A DNA stretch of 64,000 nucleotides from Streptomyces sp. MMG1533 (GTDB lineage Bacteria; Actinomycetota; Actinomycetes; Streptomycetales; Streptomycetaceae): contig NZ_LGDG01000272.1 in assembly GCF_001279775.1 (NCBI RefSeq), positions 1-64,000 of the forward strand, written 5' to 3'. Positions 9,701 through 19,679 of this stretch are shown piece after piece; the first letter of the stretch is position 1; each line of letters begins with the position of its first letter. The translations under genes were made by a program, and so were the position numbers. Below the pieces are notes generated by a model. It worked only from the letters and a program-made list of their open reading frames with translations, had not been told where the DNA came from and did no database searches.

Positions 9701-12700
9701 CCGACACCGGCCGCGCGCAGGGCCGAGGCCAACTCGTTCTTCGCGTCCGTCAGTTCGCCGTAGGTCAGGGACCGGGTACTCCCGTCGAGACCGCACCGGG
9801 TGACGGCGGTGGCGGCCGGGTCCCGGCGCGCGGCGGCGTCGAACAGTCCGCCCAGCGTTGTCGGGGTGACCCGAATGGCACCCGGGGTGTCCTCGGGCGC
9901 CAGGTCGTCGACCAGGGCGTCCGGCCGGGTGAGCAGCCCGGTGAGGGTCCGGGTGAAAGTGAGCAGGATCGCCTGGGCTCTCGCTTCCCGCAGCAGTTCA
10001 CCGTCGTAGATCAGGTTGAAGCGGGGACGGCCGTCGAGTACGCGCTCCACCACCAGTGTCAGCGGGTAGTGCGGGGCGCCCTCGTTCACGATGTCGGTGA
10101 TGACCAGCGTGTCGCCGGGCCGCCGCAGACCCTCGACATCGGTCGCGACGTCGAACACCACCAGAGTGTCGAACAGGGTGCCGGCTCCGGCCTCGCGGCC
10201 GATCCTCGCCAGCGAGACATGCTGGTGCGCCAGCACCACGCTCTGGTGTTCCCGCGCCGAGGCGAGCAGGTCGTGCGCCGTGGTGGTGCCGGTCCAACGG
10301 GCGCGCACGGGGATCGTGTTGATGAACAGACCCACCATGTCCTCGATGCCGGGCACGTCCGCGTCGCGCCCGGACACCGTGGAACCGAACACCACGTCCC
10401 TGCCGTGCAGGATGCCGCCCAGTGTCACCGCCCAGGCGCTGTGCACGGCCACGCTCAGCGGCACGCCGGCCGACCGGGCGGCCGCGTCGATGTCGTCCTG
10501 CGGTTCCACGGCGGTGTCGGCGAATCGGGCGGAGGGGGTGTGCCCCTCGGCGACCAGCGACGGGCCGGGCAGGTCGGCGAGCTGATCGCGCCATACCCGG
10601 TCGCTCTCGTCGTCGTCGCGTTCGGCGAGCCGGCTCACATAGTCGGGGAAGCCGCCGAGCGGGTGCACCGTGCCCGGCGCGTGGTACTCGGCCAGCAGCG
10701 CGCGGAGCATCGGCGGCACCGACCAGCCGTCGGCGATGATGTGGTGCACGGTCTGCACCAGGACGCTGCGGCCGGAGCCGGCGCGCAGCAGCGTGTACCG
10801 CATCAGGGGGCCGGTGGCCAGGTCGAACCCGGCGCGGCGGTCCCGCTCGGCGTGGTCACGGATCTCGTCGTCGGTGATGCCGGGGCGGTCCAGTGTCGTG
10901 AAGGGTGCTTCCACACCGCTCTCCAGCACGGAGACCACACGGCCGTCGGCGAGGGCCGTGAACCGCGCGGCCAGGTTCGGGTACAGCGTGAGCAGCCGGG
11001 TGGCCGCCGCCGCGAGCCGGTCGGCGTCCACCTCGCCGTCCAGCGTCAGCAGTTGCTGCTCGACGTAAGCGCCCGTGGAGTCGTCGTCGAAGACGGAGTG
11101 GAAGTAGAGGCCCTCCTGCAACGGGGTCAGCGGCAGGATGTCGCGCAGGGCCGGTCCGTCCAGGGCGTCGACGTCGGCCTGTGTGAGCGGCACCAGGCCG
11201 AAGTCGCTGGGAGAGTGGCCGCCTTGGTCGAGCGCGGCCAGTCCGGCCAGGGCCACCCGGAAGTACTCGCCGACGGTCGCGATGTCCTCGTCGGTGAACA
11301 TCCCGTCGGGCCAGGAGATGGTGGTGACCAGTTCGTACGCGCCATGCGAGGCGGGTTCGGCGATCGCGTTGAACTCCAGGGCGCGCGGCAGGCGCATCCT
11401 CGGGTCGCGCTTCTCACCCAACTGACCTGTGGTGCCCGCGAGTTGCCAGTCGCCGGACGCGCCCACGTCGAAGCGGCCCAGGTAGTTGAACAGCACCTGC
11501 GGTGCGGGCGCGTCGAACTCGGTGTGGGTCAGGTAGCGCAGAGCACCGTAGGAGACGCCGTTGTCGGGCACGCGGGCGAGGTCTTCCTTGACGGCCTTGA
11601 GCGCGGCGGCCAGGTATTCGGGTGCGGTGAAGTCGGCCGCGGCGCCGGGGTCCAGGGTCACCGGGAACAGGGTGGTGAACCAGCCCACGGTCCGCGACAG
11701 TTCGGGCTCGAAGCCGACGGAGCCCGCCACGAACCGTCCTTCGCGGCCGTGGCCCTCGAGTTCGATGTGCGCGAAGGTCTGGTCCTGCCCGAGGTCGCGG
11801 CGCCACCGGGCGAGGGTGACGGCGAGCGCGGTCAGCAGGACGTCGTTGACGCCCGCGTGGAACCTCGCGGGGACCTCGCCCAGCAGCGCGGCCGTGACCT
11901 CGGGGCCGACCGAGACGGTCCGCACCCGCTCCCCCGCGACGGTGTCGGCTGCGGACAGCGCCCGCCTGCCCACCGGTTGGTCCTCGGCCGGCAGGGGACG
12001 CCAGTAGTAGGCGCTGTCCGCGTCGAACGCCGCGCGCTCCAGCAGCTGGGTCCAGCGCCGGAACGACGTGCCGGCCGGGGGCAGTTCGATGGGCGCGCCC
12101 GAGGCGAACTGCCGCCACGCCGTGGCCAGGTCCTCCATCAGGACCCGCCAGGACACTCCGTCGATCACCACGTGGTGGACGACCACGACGAGTTGCCGTG
12201 CCTCGCGGCGCCAGACCGCACGCAGCATCACACCGCCCGCCGGGTCCAGCCCGTCGGTGGCGAGCGCGACGCACTCGTCGAGCGGTCGGTCGCTCTCCTG
12301 CCACCCCGCGACGGCCTGCCCTGCGAGGGCCCGGTCCGGCTCCGGGATGTCGAAGCTCCAGCGGGCGCCGCGCACCAGCTTGGCGCGCAGCATGTGGTGC
12401 CGTCCGACCACGGCGGCGAGGATGTCGTCGAGGGCGGCGGCGGTCAGGTCCGCGGGGGTGTTCAGCACCACCGACTGCACGAAGCCGTCGATCGCGTCCG
12501 TGGTCTCGCCGAGCCATTGCACGATGGGCGAGCCCACGACGGAACCGGTCGCGACATCGCCGTGGTCCGTGGTGGAGACGTCCTCACGGCTCGCCACGGC
12601 CGCCAGCGAACCCGCCGTGCTGTTGGTGAAGATCTGCCGTGCCGTGACGTGGAGACCGGCGTCGCGCAGCGCACTCAGCAGCGAGATCGCCAGAATGCTG

Positions 12701-14733
12701 TCTCCGCCGAGCTGGAAGAAGTCCTGGTCGACGCCGACCTCGTCCAGCCGCAGCACCGCCGCGACCACCGCACACACCACGCGCTCGTTCTCGGTGGCGG
12801 GCGGGACGAGCGAGCCCGCCCCGATCGCGGGCTCCGGCAGCGCGTTCCGGTCGAGCTTGCCGTTGGCGGTGAGCGGGAACTCCTTCATCACGACGATGTG
12901 GGCGGGCACCATGTACTCCACCATGTGCAGGGCGGCCCACGCCTTGACCTCGTCCGCCCGCAGGTCCTGGCTGCCGGTGGCCGGGATCACGTACCCGACC
13001 AGATAGGTGCCGCCCGCCGCGTTCTCCTTCGCGACGACGCAGGTGTGCCGTACGCGGGGGTGCTCCGCGAGACCGGCCTCGACGTCCTCGATCTCCAGCC
13101 GCATACCGCGGATCTTGATCTGGTTGTCGGCCCGGCCGAGGAAGTCCAGCGACCCGTCCGGCGCGAACCGCGCGAGGTCACCGGTCCGGTACAGCCGGGA
13201 GCCGTCGCCGGCGAAGGGGTTCGCCACGAAGCGGGATGCCGTCAGGCCGGGCGCGTTGACGTACCCGCGCCCCAGGAGGAACCCACCCACGTACAGCTCG
13301 CCGCCGACCCCGACCGGGACCGGGCGCAACTCGTCGTCCAGCACGTACAACCGGGTGTTGGGGTTGGCCTTGCCGATCGACGTCGACAGGCGTTCCGCCG
13401 TGCCCCGGTAGACGACGTGCGAGACACCGATCGTCGTCTCGGCCGGGCCGTAGCCGTGGTACATGGGGATGTCGAGGCGGGTGCGGAACCGCTCGTACAG
13501 CTCCGGGGTCAGCACCTCGCCGCCGCACCACACGTGCCGCAGGCTGTCGAGGCGGCCGGAGCCGGCCACCATCTCCAGCAGCACGTCCAGCATCGACGAC
13601 ACCAGATACGTGAAGGTGACGCGCTGCTCGGCGATCACGCTCAGCAGGTGGTGCGGGTCGCGTTCGCCGCCGGGCCGCAGGACCACCACCCTGCCGCCGC
13701 ACACCAGCGGCAGGAAGATCTCGTTGATGGAGATGTCGAAGGACAACGGGGCCTTGAACAGCGACGCGTCGTCGGGGCCGAAGCCCAGGATCTCGCCGAC
13801 CTGCCACAGCAGGCGCTCGCTGATGGCTTCGTGCCGGATCATCGCGCCCTTGGGCCGCCCGGTCGAACCGGACGTGAACATCACGTACGCCAGGGCGGGG
13901 CCGAGGACGGTGACCCCGGTCGCCTCGGCGGGGTAGGACCCGAACCGCCAGTCGCGGAGGTCGACGGCCACGGCTTCCGGTTCATCCGGGGCGTGTTCGC
14001 CCGAGTCGTTGAGCTGCACCACGACCCTGGCGTCTTCGATGACGACGGCGCGGCGCGCGGCGGGCCACTGCGGATCGAGCGGTACGAACGCGCACCCCGC
14101 CTGGAGCACGCCGAGCAGCCCGATCACCATGTCGGCGGAGCGGCCCAGGGAGATGCCGACGACCTGTTCGGGGGCCAGTCCGCGTTCGATCAGATGGTGG
14201 GCCAACTGGCTGGACAGCGCGGCTGCCTGACGGTAAGTCAGCGATCGGTGCTCGTCGACGACGGCGACGGCGTCCGGCCTGCTCCGCGCCTGCTCGAGGA
14301 ACATCTCCACGATGGTCGGGCGGACCCGGTCGGCCCCGGTGTCGTTCCACTCGGCAAGTGCCTCGAGCCTCGCCGCCGCACTGGACGGGCCGATGGTGCC
14401 GATGGGCCGGTCAGGGAAGTCCGCCAGGTCGTCCAGTGCGAGCTGCGCGTCGGCCGGCCCGACGCCCTCCGGGACCGCGATGCTCCGGCCGTCCGCACCG
14501 ACCTCCCAACCGCCGGGCCCTGCCCCGCCGTTGTCGACCCACCCGAGAACGTCGGCGAACAGAGTGCCGGGGCCAAGGTCGATGCCGTCGGGGCTGCGGC
14601 CCGTCGCCCAGTACGACAGCCCGATGGCGCACGCCTCGGCGATGGTCCTGTCGGAGAAGTCGCCGGTTCGCCGGCGCACCTCGGCCAGGCGCGCGGGAGA
14701 GAGCAGTAGGAGACGAGCGCTCGGTTCCATCAT
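3754..14733 (-). CDS. cchH: Coelichelin-type nonribosomal peptide synthetase, trimodular, no TE
   Basis: At 3659 residues it reads A1 (about 140-640), T1 (Ser near 678), E1 (735-1135), C2 (1200-1620), A2 (1650-2130), T2 (2187), E2 (2230-2620), C3 (2640-3060), A3 (3080-3570), T3 (3619) and then stops, with no thioesterase or reductase. E domains are recognised by HHxxxDxxSW, RTVGWFT and [10 protein letters not shown]. My reading of the specificity codes is DINYWGGIGK (A1, formyl-hydroxyornithine), DFWNIGMVHK (A2, Thr) and DMENLGLINK (A3, hydroxyornithine), as reported for coelichelin. In C3 the first His of HHxxxDG is Tyr, but the catalytic His remains. The expected product is coelichelin, a tetrapeptide from three modules. 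The start is one of two adjacent ATGs (14733 or 14730). Confidence 0.96.
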   Translation of the reverse strand: MMEPSARLLLLSPARLAEVRRRTGDFSDRTIAEACAIGLSYWATGRSPDGIDLGPGTLFADVLGWVDNGGAGPGGWEVGADGRSIAVPEGVGPADAQLALDDLADFPDRPIGTIGPSSAAARLEALAEWNDTGADRVRPTIVEMFLEQARSRPDAVAVVDEHRSLTYRQAAALSSQLAHHLIERGLAPEQVVGISLGRSADMVIGLLGVLQAGCAFVPLDPQWPAARRAVVIEDARVVVQLNDSGEHAPDEPEAVAVDLRDWRFGSYPAEATGVTVLGPALAYVMFTSGSTGRPKGAMIRHEAISERLLWQVGEILGFGPDDASLFKAPLSFDISINEIFLPLVCGGRVVVLRPGGERDPHHLLSVIAEQRVTFTYLVSSMLDVLLEMVAGSGRLDSLRHVWCGGEVLTPELYERFRTRLDIPMYHGYGPAETTIGVSHVVYRGTAERLSTSIGKANPNTRLYVLDDELRPVPVGVGGELYVGGFLLGRGYVNAPGLTASRFVANPFAGDGSRLYRTGDLARFAPDGSLDFLGRADNQIKIRGMRLEIEDVEAGLAEHPRVRHTCVVAKENAAGGTYLVGYVIPATGSQDLRADEVKAWAALHMVEYMVPAHIVVMKEFPLTANGKLDRNALPEPAIGAGSLVPPATENERVVCAVVAAVLRLDEVGVDQDFFQLGGDSILAISLLSALRDAGLHVTARQIFTNSTAGSLAAVASREDVSTTDHGDVATGSVVGSPIVQWLGETTDAIDGFVQSVVLNTPADLTAAALDDILAAVVGRHHMLRAKLVRGARWSFDIPEPDRALAGQAVAGWQESDRPLDECVALATDGLDPAGGVMLRAVWRREARQLVVVVHHVVIDGVSWRVLMEDLATAWRQFASGAPIELPPAGTSFRRWTQLLERAAFDADSAYYWRPLPAEDQPVGRRALSAADTVAGERVRTVSVGPEVTAALLGEVPARFHAGVNDVLLTALAVTLARWRRDLGQDQTFAHIELEGHGREGRFVAGSVGFEPELSRTVGWFTTLFPVTLDPGAAADFTAPEYLAAALKAVKEDLARVPDNGVSYGALRYLTHTEFDAPAPQVLFNYLGRFDVGASGDWQLAGTTGQLGEKRDPRMRLPRALEFNAIAEPASHGAYELVTTISWPDGMFTDEDIATVGEYFRVALAGLAALDQGGHSPSDFGLVPLTQADVDALDGPALRDILPLTPLQEGLYFHSVFDDDSTGAYVEQQLLTLDGEVDADRLAAAATRLLTLYPNLAARFTALADGRVVSVLESGVEAPFTTLDRPGITDDEIRDHAERDRRAGFDLATGPLMRYTLLRAGSGRSVLVQTVHHIIADGWSVPPMLRALLAEYHAPGTVHPLGGFPDYVSRLAERDDDESDRVWRDQLADLPGPSLVAEGHTPSARFADTAVEPQDDIDAAARSAGVPLSVAVHSAWAVTLGGILHGRDVVFGSTVSGRDADVPGIEDMVGLFINTIPVRARWTGTTTAHDLLASAREHQSVVLAHQHVSLARIGREAGAGTLFDTLVVFDVATDVEGLRRPGDTLVITDIVNEGAPHYPLTLVVERVLDGRPRFNLIYDGELLREARAQAILLTFTRTLTGLLTRPDALVDDLAPEDTPGAIRVTPTTLGGLFDAAARRDPAATAVTRCGLDGSTRSLTYGELTDAKNELASALRAAGVGPGKRVAVAVPRSLEQVVALVAIVTAGGAYVPLDLAYPDERLEYILADAAPQVVLVDRRQRDRFTELLARAGVSARVLVQDDELPPATTGPGPQAGWHDPAYVIYTSGSTGRPKGVVVPHSSVVTLLANTRPGMDFGPHDVWVQFHSFSFDFAVWELWGALAHGGELLVPEYGLTRSPVDFHRLVRERGVTVLNQTPSAFYQFIEADRHADEPVTALRRIIFGGEALDLGRLRGWVERHGTGSPELVNMYGITETTVHVTHRVLTDEDFDLGDDVSPIGGPIPGLVTYLLDDRLRPVPPGRVGAIYVAGDQVSLGYLGRPGLTAGRFVANPFAGDGSRMYHTGDLARRTLDGELEFTGRADDQVQLKGFRIELGEVESAIRELDGVADVAVTVAGSGDHLVAHVVGRVPGDFTALLSAKLPVHMVPGRVLPVDALPLTVNGKLDRKALTDRAARHAIPATRDSAPAAPDDTQVAASDATFAALVDIFAETLPGSEADGDTDFFRAGGDSIVAITVINRARALGLPIAPRDVFLFRTPRALAEHLGARTPRTAQALASAPARREDGPLTPTPIILRQRELGGSLAGFAQARTLVAPEGTGFADVERAANAVVAAHPALRLRLRVEHGVWALRTEPAREVTVVRADATEAIDATTAANEAAGRLDPESGHVIAFSWLAASRTLVVTVHHLAVDSVSWLVLLDDLATALRGAALAPPTTSYAEYAEALALRSAQVIDDLGHWVTTLQAPGLLPAVGRLRETTVVLAPEVSDRVTRTAPAALGVGLTELLCGALRTALTHVQPSPTDLAIDLERHGRVPVLEHHDYTRTVGWFTSIAPIRLTPHTDPVAAAREVAERQPDECGHVAYGGLRYLNPQTAPLLTARPQVLFNYLGRGSESQALHLTGGDQGSPYAVEVNAWLDEATGSLHAAFTLAEGIPDEITERWRNALERIADASATAERTAPVTPLQRGLFFQAQMAGSAGHYVAQSWFSFDRRLDTDALAEAMAYVMVRHPVVGAGFATDADGNPVQVLKAGRRVDVRTVHLSTDGEVEALCAQDRDTGFDPGEPPLIRLTVVRLPDDRDGLLLSYHLLLWDGWSREIVLRDLFDAYQAVLAGELPAPAPATPSFEDHARALDAKDSAVSERFWAEHLAGLPGPTLLAGPTPSLTDDLPRALVHTLSAEQSDLLREAAKAHGVTLNSVLTGAFGLLLGAHTGRTDAVFGVTVSGREGEDLSDIVGVLLNTVPMWTRARPDDTVREYLSAVQTARVEAMGHEHLGLGEIQRASGHDTLFDNLFVLQNFLDMDAFAEMNARHGITAVKADDSTHYPFTWVVTPGDRLTVKLEHRDDDTENARRLLDDYLRVLEDLARSTGPVGALRGLGPQPPQRTRTDVGTDTVLDRFDRAADRDPLRVALVAHGSTMTFAELRDRSRAVAGVLAERGIGPETTVGLAIPRSLDSIVALFAVLRVGAAYVPLELDHPDERIAAIVADARPDVILTVSTVSPRLTGDLMDLNDLIELDRPLPEAEPFVTFAPDDPDRLRHPAYTIYTSGSTGKPKGVVTEYAGLTNMLINHQRRIFEPVLAEHDHRVFRIAHTVSFAFDMSWEELLWLADGHEVHICDEELRRDAPRLVEYCLEHGIDVINVTPTYAQQLVAEGLLDNPARRPALVLLGGEAVTPTLWQRLAETGGTVGYNLYGPTEYTINTLGVGTFECQDPVVGVAIDNTDVYVLDPWLRSVPDGVPGELYVSGIGIARGYLGQPAQTAHRFVACPFGQPGERMYRTGDLVVRRPDGNLMYLGRTDQQVKIRGHRVEPGEVEAAFAAHPAVRFVAAVAQPDPQVDGAYRLAAYLVLDGADLAAVAAEVGAGLPDFLRPTHYAQVDGIPLTVNGKADTKALPEAKPLGALTTAGERGPESETETVVCEFFAEALDLDDDEVSAVSDFVSLGGHSMLAVRLSGLLRREFGPVITIRDLFTLRTPEAIAHHLDDNS

Positions 14734-14790
14734 CGAAGACTCAACGCCCTTCTACGGTACGAAAGTCGGCCCAGCCTGAATCGGGGTTTC

Positions 14791-16578
14791 CTAACTTCCT
14801 TCTCGCCAGGCCCGCCACAGCCGCGCATACCGGCCGCCCAGAGCCACCAGCTCCTCGTGAGTTCCTTGCTCCACCACGCGTCCCGCGTCCAACACGGCGA
14901 TCCGGTCCGCCGCCATGGCCTGGGTCAGCCGGTGCGCCACGAACAACGTGGTCCGGCCCGCGCACGCGGCCAGTACGGCCCGCTCCAGCTCGGCGGCGCC
15001 CTCGCTGCCCGCCTCCGCGGTCGACTCGTCGAGCACCACCACCGGCGACCGGCCCAGCACCAGCCTGGCCAGGGCGATCTGGGCGACCTTGGTGACGTCC
15101 AGGCGCTCGCCGCCCTCGCCGACCATGGTGTTGAGCCCGTCCGGCAGCGCGTCGACCCACCCGTCGGCGCCGACCGTGCGCAGCGCGTCCATCAGCTCGG
15201 CGTCGGTCGCTTCTGGTGCGGCCAGCCGCATGTCGTCGGCGAGCGGGCCGGAGAACACGTGCGTCTCCTGCGTCAGGAGGCTCACCAGGGCCCGCGCCCC
15301 GGCCTCGTCCAGACCGGCGAGGTCGGTGGACCCGATGCGCACCGACCCGGCCTGAGGGGTTCCGATGCCCGCGACCAGTGCGGCCAGGGTCGTCTTGCCC
15401 GCGCCCGTCGCCCCCACCAGGGCGAGCGAAGCGCCGGCCGGGATCGTCAGGTCGACATCCCTCAGGACCGGCTCCTCGGTGTCGGGATAACTGAACGTCA
15501 GCCCCTCCACCGTCACCGGGTATGACCCGGCGCCCGCCGCAGCGACGGCCGTGTCGCCCACCAGCCGCTCCTCCGCGGGCTCCCCCAGCACCCCGACGAG
15601 CCGGGTCAGGCTCGCGCCCGACTTCTGCGCCTCGTCGAAGGTGAACATGATGGCGCCCAGCGGGGTGAACAGCCGGTGGAACAGCAGCGGGGCCGCCGAC
15701 ACCTCGCCCAGGCTGGCGGCGTCGGCCTCCAGCAGGGCGTATCCCACCACGATGATCAGGACCAGCCCGATGAACTCGGCGCGGTTCTCCCTGCCGACGA
15801 ACCGGCCGAAGAACCGGAACACCTCGATGCCGAGATCGCGCACCCGCCACGACTCCCTGGTGACCTGTTCGCGGAAGTCGTCCTCGAGGCGGTACGCCCG
15901 GACCGTGTCGATCCCGTTCAGACCGCTGATCAACGCCTGCGCACGGTCGGCCTGGGCCACCCGCTGCTTCTGGTACAGCGGGGCGGACCGGGGCAGGTAC
16001 CAGCGCAGGGCCAGCGCGTACGCGGGCAGCGCGCCGGCGCCCGCCAGGCCGAGCCGCCAGTCCAGTCCGAACATGCCGGCCGTGGCGATGACGACCAGCA
16101 CTCCCGCCGAGAACACCGTGGGGACGGCCGTGCGTATGCCCTTGGAGATCACGGCCACGTCGTCACCGACCCGGGACAGCACGTCTCCCCTGCCGACCTG
16201 CTCGATCCGTGCGCTCGGCATCCCCAGCACCGCCCGGACCGCGCCTTCCCGCAGTCGCGCGAGCAGATCCGCGCCCAGCCGCCCGATCAGGTAGGTCGAC
16301 AACGCGGTGGCCGCGGCACCGAGCAGCGCGGCCGCCACCATCAACACCCCGACCCTCACCAGGATCGAGCGCGATTCGCCCTCGACGACCCCGTCGACCA
16401 CCCGGCCGAGCAGGAGCACCGGGAGCACCTGGAGCGCCGCCCCGGCCACCGTGGTGAGCACGGTGGCGACCGTCAGCCACGGCACCTCGCGGCAGTGCGC
16501 CGCGACCCATCGGCCGGCCTCGCGTCCGGTCGCCGTGCGCAGGGTCGCCGGGGCGACGCGCGTGTCGGCGGTGCTCAC
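14791..16578 (-). CDS. cchG: ABC half-exporter with intact Walker motifs but lost signature (partner of CchI)
   Basis: This 595-residue membrane-ATPase fusion has an exporter-type membrane domain (residues 35-330) and an ATPase domain. Walker A is GATGAGKTT near residue 391. The Q-loop Gln (LLTQETHVF), Walker B VVVLDEST near 515 and the H-loop FVAHRL are intact. The signature is not LSGGQ but reads RLDVTK near 493, and the D-loop is altered (TAEAG). These losses are the exact complement of those in CchI, so one competent ATP site (CchG Walker A/B with CchI LSGGQ) can form in a CchG-CchI heterodimer. The GTG start is two bases after the cchF stop. Confidence 0.92.
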   Translation of the reverse strand: MSTADTRVAPATLRTATGREAGRWVAAHCREVPWLTVATVLTTVAGAALQVLPVLLLGRVVDGVVEGESRSILVRVGVLMVAAALLGAAATALSTYLIGRLGADLLARLREGAVRAVLGMPSARIEQVGRGDVLSRVGDDVAVISKGIRTAVPTVFSAGVLVVIATAGMFGLDWRLGLAGAGALPAYALALRWYLPRSAPLYQKQRVAQADRAQALISGLNGIDTVRAYRLEDDFREQVTRESWRVRDLGIEVFRFFGRFVGRENRAEFIGLVLIIVVGYALLEADAASLGEVSAAPLLFHRLFTPLGAIMFTFDEAQKSGASLTRLVGVLGEPAEERLVGDTAVAAAGAGSYPVTVEGLTFSYPDTEEPVLRDVDLTIPAGASLALVGATGAGKTTLAALVAGIGTPQAGSVRIGSTDLAGLDEAGARALVSLLTQETHVFSGPLADDMRLAAPEATDAELMDALRTVGADGWVDALPDGLNTMVGEGGERLDVTKVAQIALARLVLGRSPVVVLDESTAEAGSEGAAELERAVLAACAGRTTLFVAHRLTQAMAADRIAVLDAGRVVEQGTHEELVALGGRYARLWRAWREGS

Positions 16579-16580
16579 AC

Positions 16581-17630
16581 CTACTCGGCCGACTTGACGA
16601 GCTCGTCGATCGCGTACGGCATGGACAGCAGGGTGCCCTGGGAGATGGCCGCGCCGACCGCCGGGCCTTCACTGTCCAGCAGGTACGACACCTTGCCGTT
16701 CTTCACGGCGTCCAGGTTGGTGAACAGCTTGAACTTCTTCAACGCTTCCGTGTCCGCCTTGTCGTTGATGACGAAGATGCGGTCGACGTCGATCAGGTCG
16801 ATGCGCTCGGGGGAGAGTTTGGTGTAGAAGCTGCCATCCGCGACCTTGTCGATCTCGGTCTGGTACGTGAAGCCGATGCCCGTCACCAGCCGCCCGCGCA
16901 CGTCGGTGGAGGTGAACGGCGCCACCGAGTCCTCGTACCAGGACAACGCGACGGCTCTCTCGCCCGCGACCCCGGGGTGTGCCTTCTTGGCCTCGTCGAG
17001 CCGGCCCTGGATGTCGTCCACCATCTTCTCGCCCTCCTCGGCCTTGCCGAGCGCCTTGGCGATGTGCAGCGCGTTGTCCTGCCACGGCGCGCTGAACGGC
17101 TCCTTCTCGGCCTTGGTGCGGCCCACCGTCGGGGCGATCCTGGAGAGCTTGTCGTAGGCGGCCTGGTCGATCTCGGAGTAGACCGCGATGATCAGGTCCG
17201 GCCGCAGGGCGGCGATCTTCTCGTAGTTGGGGCCGGAGTCGCCGTTGCTCATGATGACTTCGGGGCGGCTGTCGCCCCACTTGTCCTTCACCCAGGGCCA
17301 CTGGGTGTTGATGTCGGGGGTCTTGCCCGCCGGGTTCGGGTACTGGTCGACCATGCCGACCGGCTTGATGCCGAACGCCAGGATGGTCTGGTCGTCGGTG
17401 TAGCCGACGGAGACGACCCGCTGCGGAGCCTTGGTGACCTTCGTGGATCCGAACGCGTGCTCCACGGTGACCGGGAATGCACCGGCGGCGGCAGCCGGGG
17501 TGTCGTCGCTCGGCTCGTCCGCCGAGTCGGAACCGCAGCCCGCGAGGAGGCCGACTCCGAGGGCCGCGGCGGACAACATCGCCGCCAGCCGCCGCCGGGA
17601 TCTCTTGGGCATCGTTCGATGGAGGAGCAT
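16581..17630 (-). CDS. cchF: Ferric-siderophore binding lipoprotein (FepB/FhuD family)
   Basis: The 349-residue protein carries a lipoprotein signal: an Arg-rich N-terminus (KRSRRR), a hydrophobic stretch and the lipobox LLAGC with Cys32. The mature part has the class III metal-siderophore binding fold, for example PQRVVSVGYTDDQTILAFG and RPDLIIAVYSEID. It would capture extracellular ferric coelichelin and hand it to CchC/CchD. The ATG at 17630 is preferred because AAGGG lies upstream; the frame is open to 17696 but that runs into the iron box. The gene has its own iron box at 17700-17718. Confidence 0.93.
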   Translation of the reverse strand: MLLHRTMPKRSRRRLAAMLSAAALGVGLLAGCGSDSADEPSDDTPAAAAGAFPVTVEHAFGSTKVTKAPQRVVSVGYTDDQTILAFGIKPVGMVDQYPNPAGKTPDINTQWPWVKDKWGDSRPEVIMSNGDSGPNYEKIAALRPDLIIAVYSEIDQAAYDKLSRIAPTVGRTKAEKEPFSAPWQDNALHIAKALGKAEEGEKMVDDIQGRLDEAKKAHPGVAGERAVALSWYEDSVAPFTSTDVRGRLVTGIGFTYQTEIDKVADGSFYTKLSPERIDLIDVDRIFVINDKADTEALKKFKLFTNLDAVKNGKVSYLLDSEGPAVGAAISQGTLLSMPYAIDELVKSAE

Positions 17631-17699
17631 CCGACATCCCTTGCTCGCGCTGTCCACTGCGCCCCCACATAAGGGCAGGCAAACCTTACCGTGCACAGG

Positions 17700-17718
17700 T
17701 GAGGCTAGGCTAGCCTAA
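17700..17718. promoter_or_regulatory. Iron box upstream of cchF
   Basis: TGAGGCTAGGCTAGCCTAA on the plus strand (TTAGGCTAGCCTAGCCTCA on the gene strand) matches 14 of 19 positions of the iron box consensus. It lies about 70 bases upstream of the cchF start, in the gap after cchE. It implies a separate iron-regulated transcript for cchF and downstream genes. Confidence 0.8.
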
Positions 17719-17739
17719 CTTCTACAACTTTATTGGGAA

Positions 17740-18579
17740 CTAGTCGAGTTGGACGTGTGTGCGACCGATCGGCACGATGAGCGGCCGCCTGCCCACCGGG
17801 TCGTCGATCACCTTGGCGCGCAGCCCGAACGCCTCGTGCAGCAACTCGGCGGTGATCACGTCACGCGGGTGCCCCTGGGCCAGGATCGACCCCTCCCTCA
17901 TCACGATGAGGTTGTCGCTGTAGCGCGTGGCCAGATTGAGGTCGTGCAGCACCATGACCACCGTGCACCCCGACTCGTGCAGGTCGTCCACCAGGTCGAG
18001 CACGTCGACCGCATGCGCCAGGTCCAGGTAGGTGGTCGGCTCGTCGAGGAGCAGCAGGTCGGTTCCCTGAGCCAAGGTCATCGAGATCCAGACGCGCTGA
18101 CGCTGCCCGCCGGACAGCGCGTCGACCGGACGGTCGGCCAGATCGGACACCCCGGTCATGGCCAGGGCGCGCTCCACCACGGCGGCATCGTCCGACGACC
18201 ACTGCCGAAGCCAACTCTGGTGCGGATGGCGGCCCCTGGCGACCAGGTCGGACACCGTCAGCCCCTCCGGCGCGACCGGCGCCTGCGGCAGCAGACCGAG
18301 CTTCTTCGCCACCTCCCTGGTCTTGAGCCTGACGATGTCCTCGCCGTCCAGCACGACCGTCCCCTTGGTCGGCTTGAGCAGCCGCGACAGGGTCCGCAAC
18401 AGGGTCGACTTCCCGCAGCCGTTGGGGCCGATGATCGTGGTGATCACCCCCGGCGGGATCGCCACGTCCAGATCGTCGATGACGATCCGGGTGCCGTACC
18501 CGACCGTGACACCCTTCGCTGCCAGCCGTGAGGCGTCATCGACCGCGGACTCGATCCCGGTGACGTACTGAGCGACCAC
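17740..18579 (-). CDS. cchE: Siderophore ABC importer ATPase (FecE/FepC family)
   Basis: The 279-residue ATPase has Walker A GPNGCGKST at about residues 50-58, signature [11 protein letters not shown] near 158 and Walker B LLLLDEPTTYLDLAH near 178, all intact and typical of iron-siderophore importers. It would energise the CchC/CchD permease. The start is a GTG at 18579 preceded by AAGGGGGG. Its iron box (18593-18606) overlaps the stop codon of cchD, so cchE can be expressed from its own promoter as well as by read-through. Confidence 0.95.
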   Translation of the reverse strand: MVAQYVTGIESAVDDASRLAAKGVTVGYGTRIVIDDLDVAIPPGVITTIIGPNGCGKSTLLRTLSRLLKPTKGTVVLDGEDIVRLKTREVAKKLGLLPQAPVAPEGLTVSDLVARGRHPHQSWLRQWSSDDAAVVERALAMTGVSDLADRPVDALSGGQRQRVWISMTLAQGTDLLLLDEPTTYLDLAHAVDVLDLVDDLHESGCTVVMVLHDLNLATRYSDNLIVMREGSILAQGHPRDVITAELLHEAFGLRAKVIDDPVGRRPLIVPIGRTHVQLD

Positions 18580-18592
18580 AAGCCCCCCTTAT

Positions 18593-18606
18593 TTAGGTAT
18601 GCCTAA
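18593..18606. promoter_or_regulatory. Iron box upstream of cchE, overlapping the cchD stop
   Basis: The 14-bp element TTAGGTATGCCTAA is a near-palindrome. In the gene-strand 19-bp window about 14 of 19 positions match the iron box consensus. It covers the TAG of cchD at 18603-18605 and ends 14 bases from the cchE GTG. Confidence 0.72.
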
Positions 18607-19679
18607 CTTTTGTACACCTGTCTGCGGTTCGCCCGCACCAGCAGATAGACGAGGAAGGGGCCGCCGATCGCGGCGGTGACCACGCCGACCGGGAGTGCGA
18701 TCGGCAGTGCCGTGCGCGCGACCAGGTCCGCGCCGATCAGAAGCAGCGCGCCCACCAGGCCGGAGGCCACCATCGGCGGCGTCGGACACCGCGCCAGACG
18801 CATCGCCACCTGTGGCGCCACCAGCGCGACGAACGGGACCGGACCCGCCGCGCTCACCGCCACACCGGCCAGCAGGACCGCGCACAGCAGCAGGACCGCC
18901 CGCACCATCGAGTACCGGACGCCCAGGCCCGCGGCGACCTCGTCGCCGAAGTGCATCGGCTTGAACTGGAACGCGACACACGCCACGACGACCATCAGGA
19001 CGAGCGTGCACCAGAGCGCGATCCAGACCTCGTTCCACGACCGGTTGTCCAGCGAGCCGACCAACCACGCCTGGGCCCGGGCCACGTCCCTGATGTCGGC
19101 CGTGACCAGCAGCCAGGTCGTGATCGCCTCCGTCACTGCACTCACCGAGATGCCGATGAGGATGAGCCGGAAGCCGTCGATCCCGCGCCGCCACGCCAGG
19201 AAGTACACCAGCAGCCCCGTGCCGAGACCGCCCGCGAGCGCCGCCGCGGACAGGCCCACGGAGTCGACGACGGCCGCGGCGGTCCCGCCCGACACCGTCA
19301 CCAGGAACACCGCGACCGCGCTGGCGCCCCCGGTGATCCCCAGAATGTCGGGGCTGGCCAGCGGATTGCGCGCGATGGACTGCGTGATCGCCCCGGACAC
19401 CCCCAGCGCGATTCCCACGACGAGCCCGGCCAGGGCACGCGGCATCCGCAGGTCCATGATCACGAACTCGTCGACCTGCCCGCCGCGGCCGAGGATGGTG
19501 GCGATCACCCGGGACAGGCCGATGGGGAAGTCCCCGACACCGATGGACAGGCAGAACACCAGGAAGGCCGCCGTCGCCAGCAACAGCGTGACGAAGGCGA
19601 TCCAGGGCCGCCAGACGAACGACACACCGCCGAGCCGCACGCCGGGCGTCACCGAGGGCTTCACGTCTGTCCCGTTCAT
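18603..19679 (-). CDS. cchD: Siderophore ABC importer permease (FecCD family), second subunit
   Basis: This 358-residue polytopic protein has about nine or ten membrane segments. It carries FecCD hallmarks such as LRMPRALAGLVVGIALGVSGAITQSIARNPLASPDILGI and, near the C-terminus, GPVPFVALVAPQVAR-like sequence. It would form the inner-membrane channel with CchC and use CchE for energy. The ATG at 19679 overlaps the cchC TGA (ATGA), indicating translational coupling. An upstream in-frame ATG at 19703 lies within cchC and is less likely. Confidence 0.93.
   Translation of the reverse strand: MNGTDVKPSVTPGVRLGGVSFVWRPWIAFVTLLLATAAFLVFCLSIGVGDFPIGLSRVIATILGRGGQVDEFVIMDLRMPRALAGLVVGIALGVSGAITQSIARNPLASPDILGITGGASAVAVFLVTVSGGTAAAVVDSVGLSAAALAGGLGTGLLVYFLAWRRGIDGFRLILIGISVSAVTEAITTWLLVTADIRDVARAQAWLVGSLDNRSWNEVWIALWCTLVLMVVVACVAFQFKPMHFGDEVAAGLGVRYSMVRAVLLLCAVLLAGVAVSAAGPVPFVALVAPQVAMRLARCPTPPMVASGLVGALLLIGADLVARTALPIALPVGVVTAAIGGPFLVYLLVRANRRQVYKS

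Noticed and set aside
3106..14709. A very long open frame on the plus strand opposite the NRPS gene
   Set aside because: It is a GC-bias shadow: low-complexity, Arg/Gly/His/Gln-rich, no domains, while the minus strand encodes clear NRPS domains throughout.
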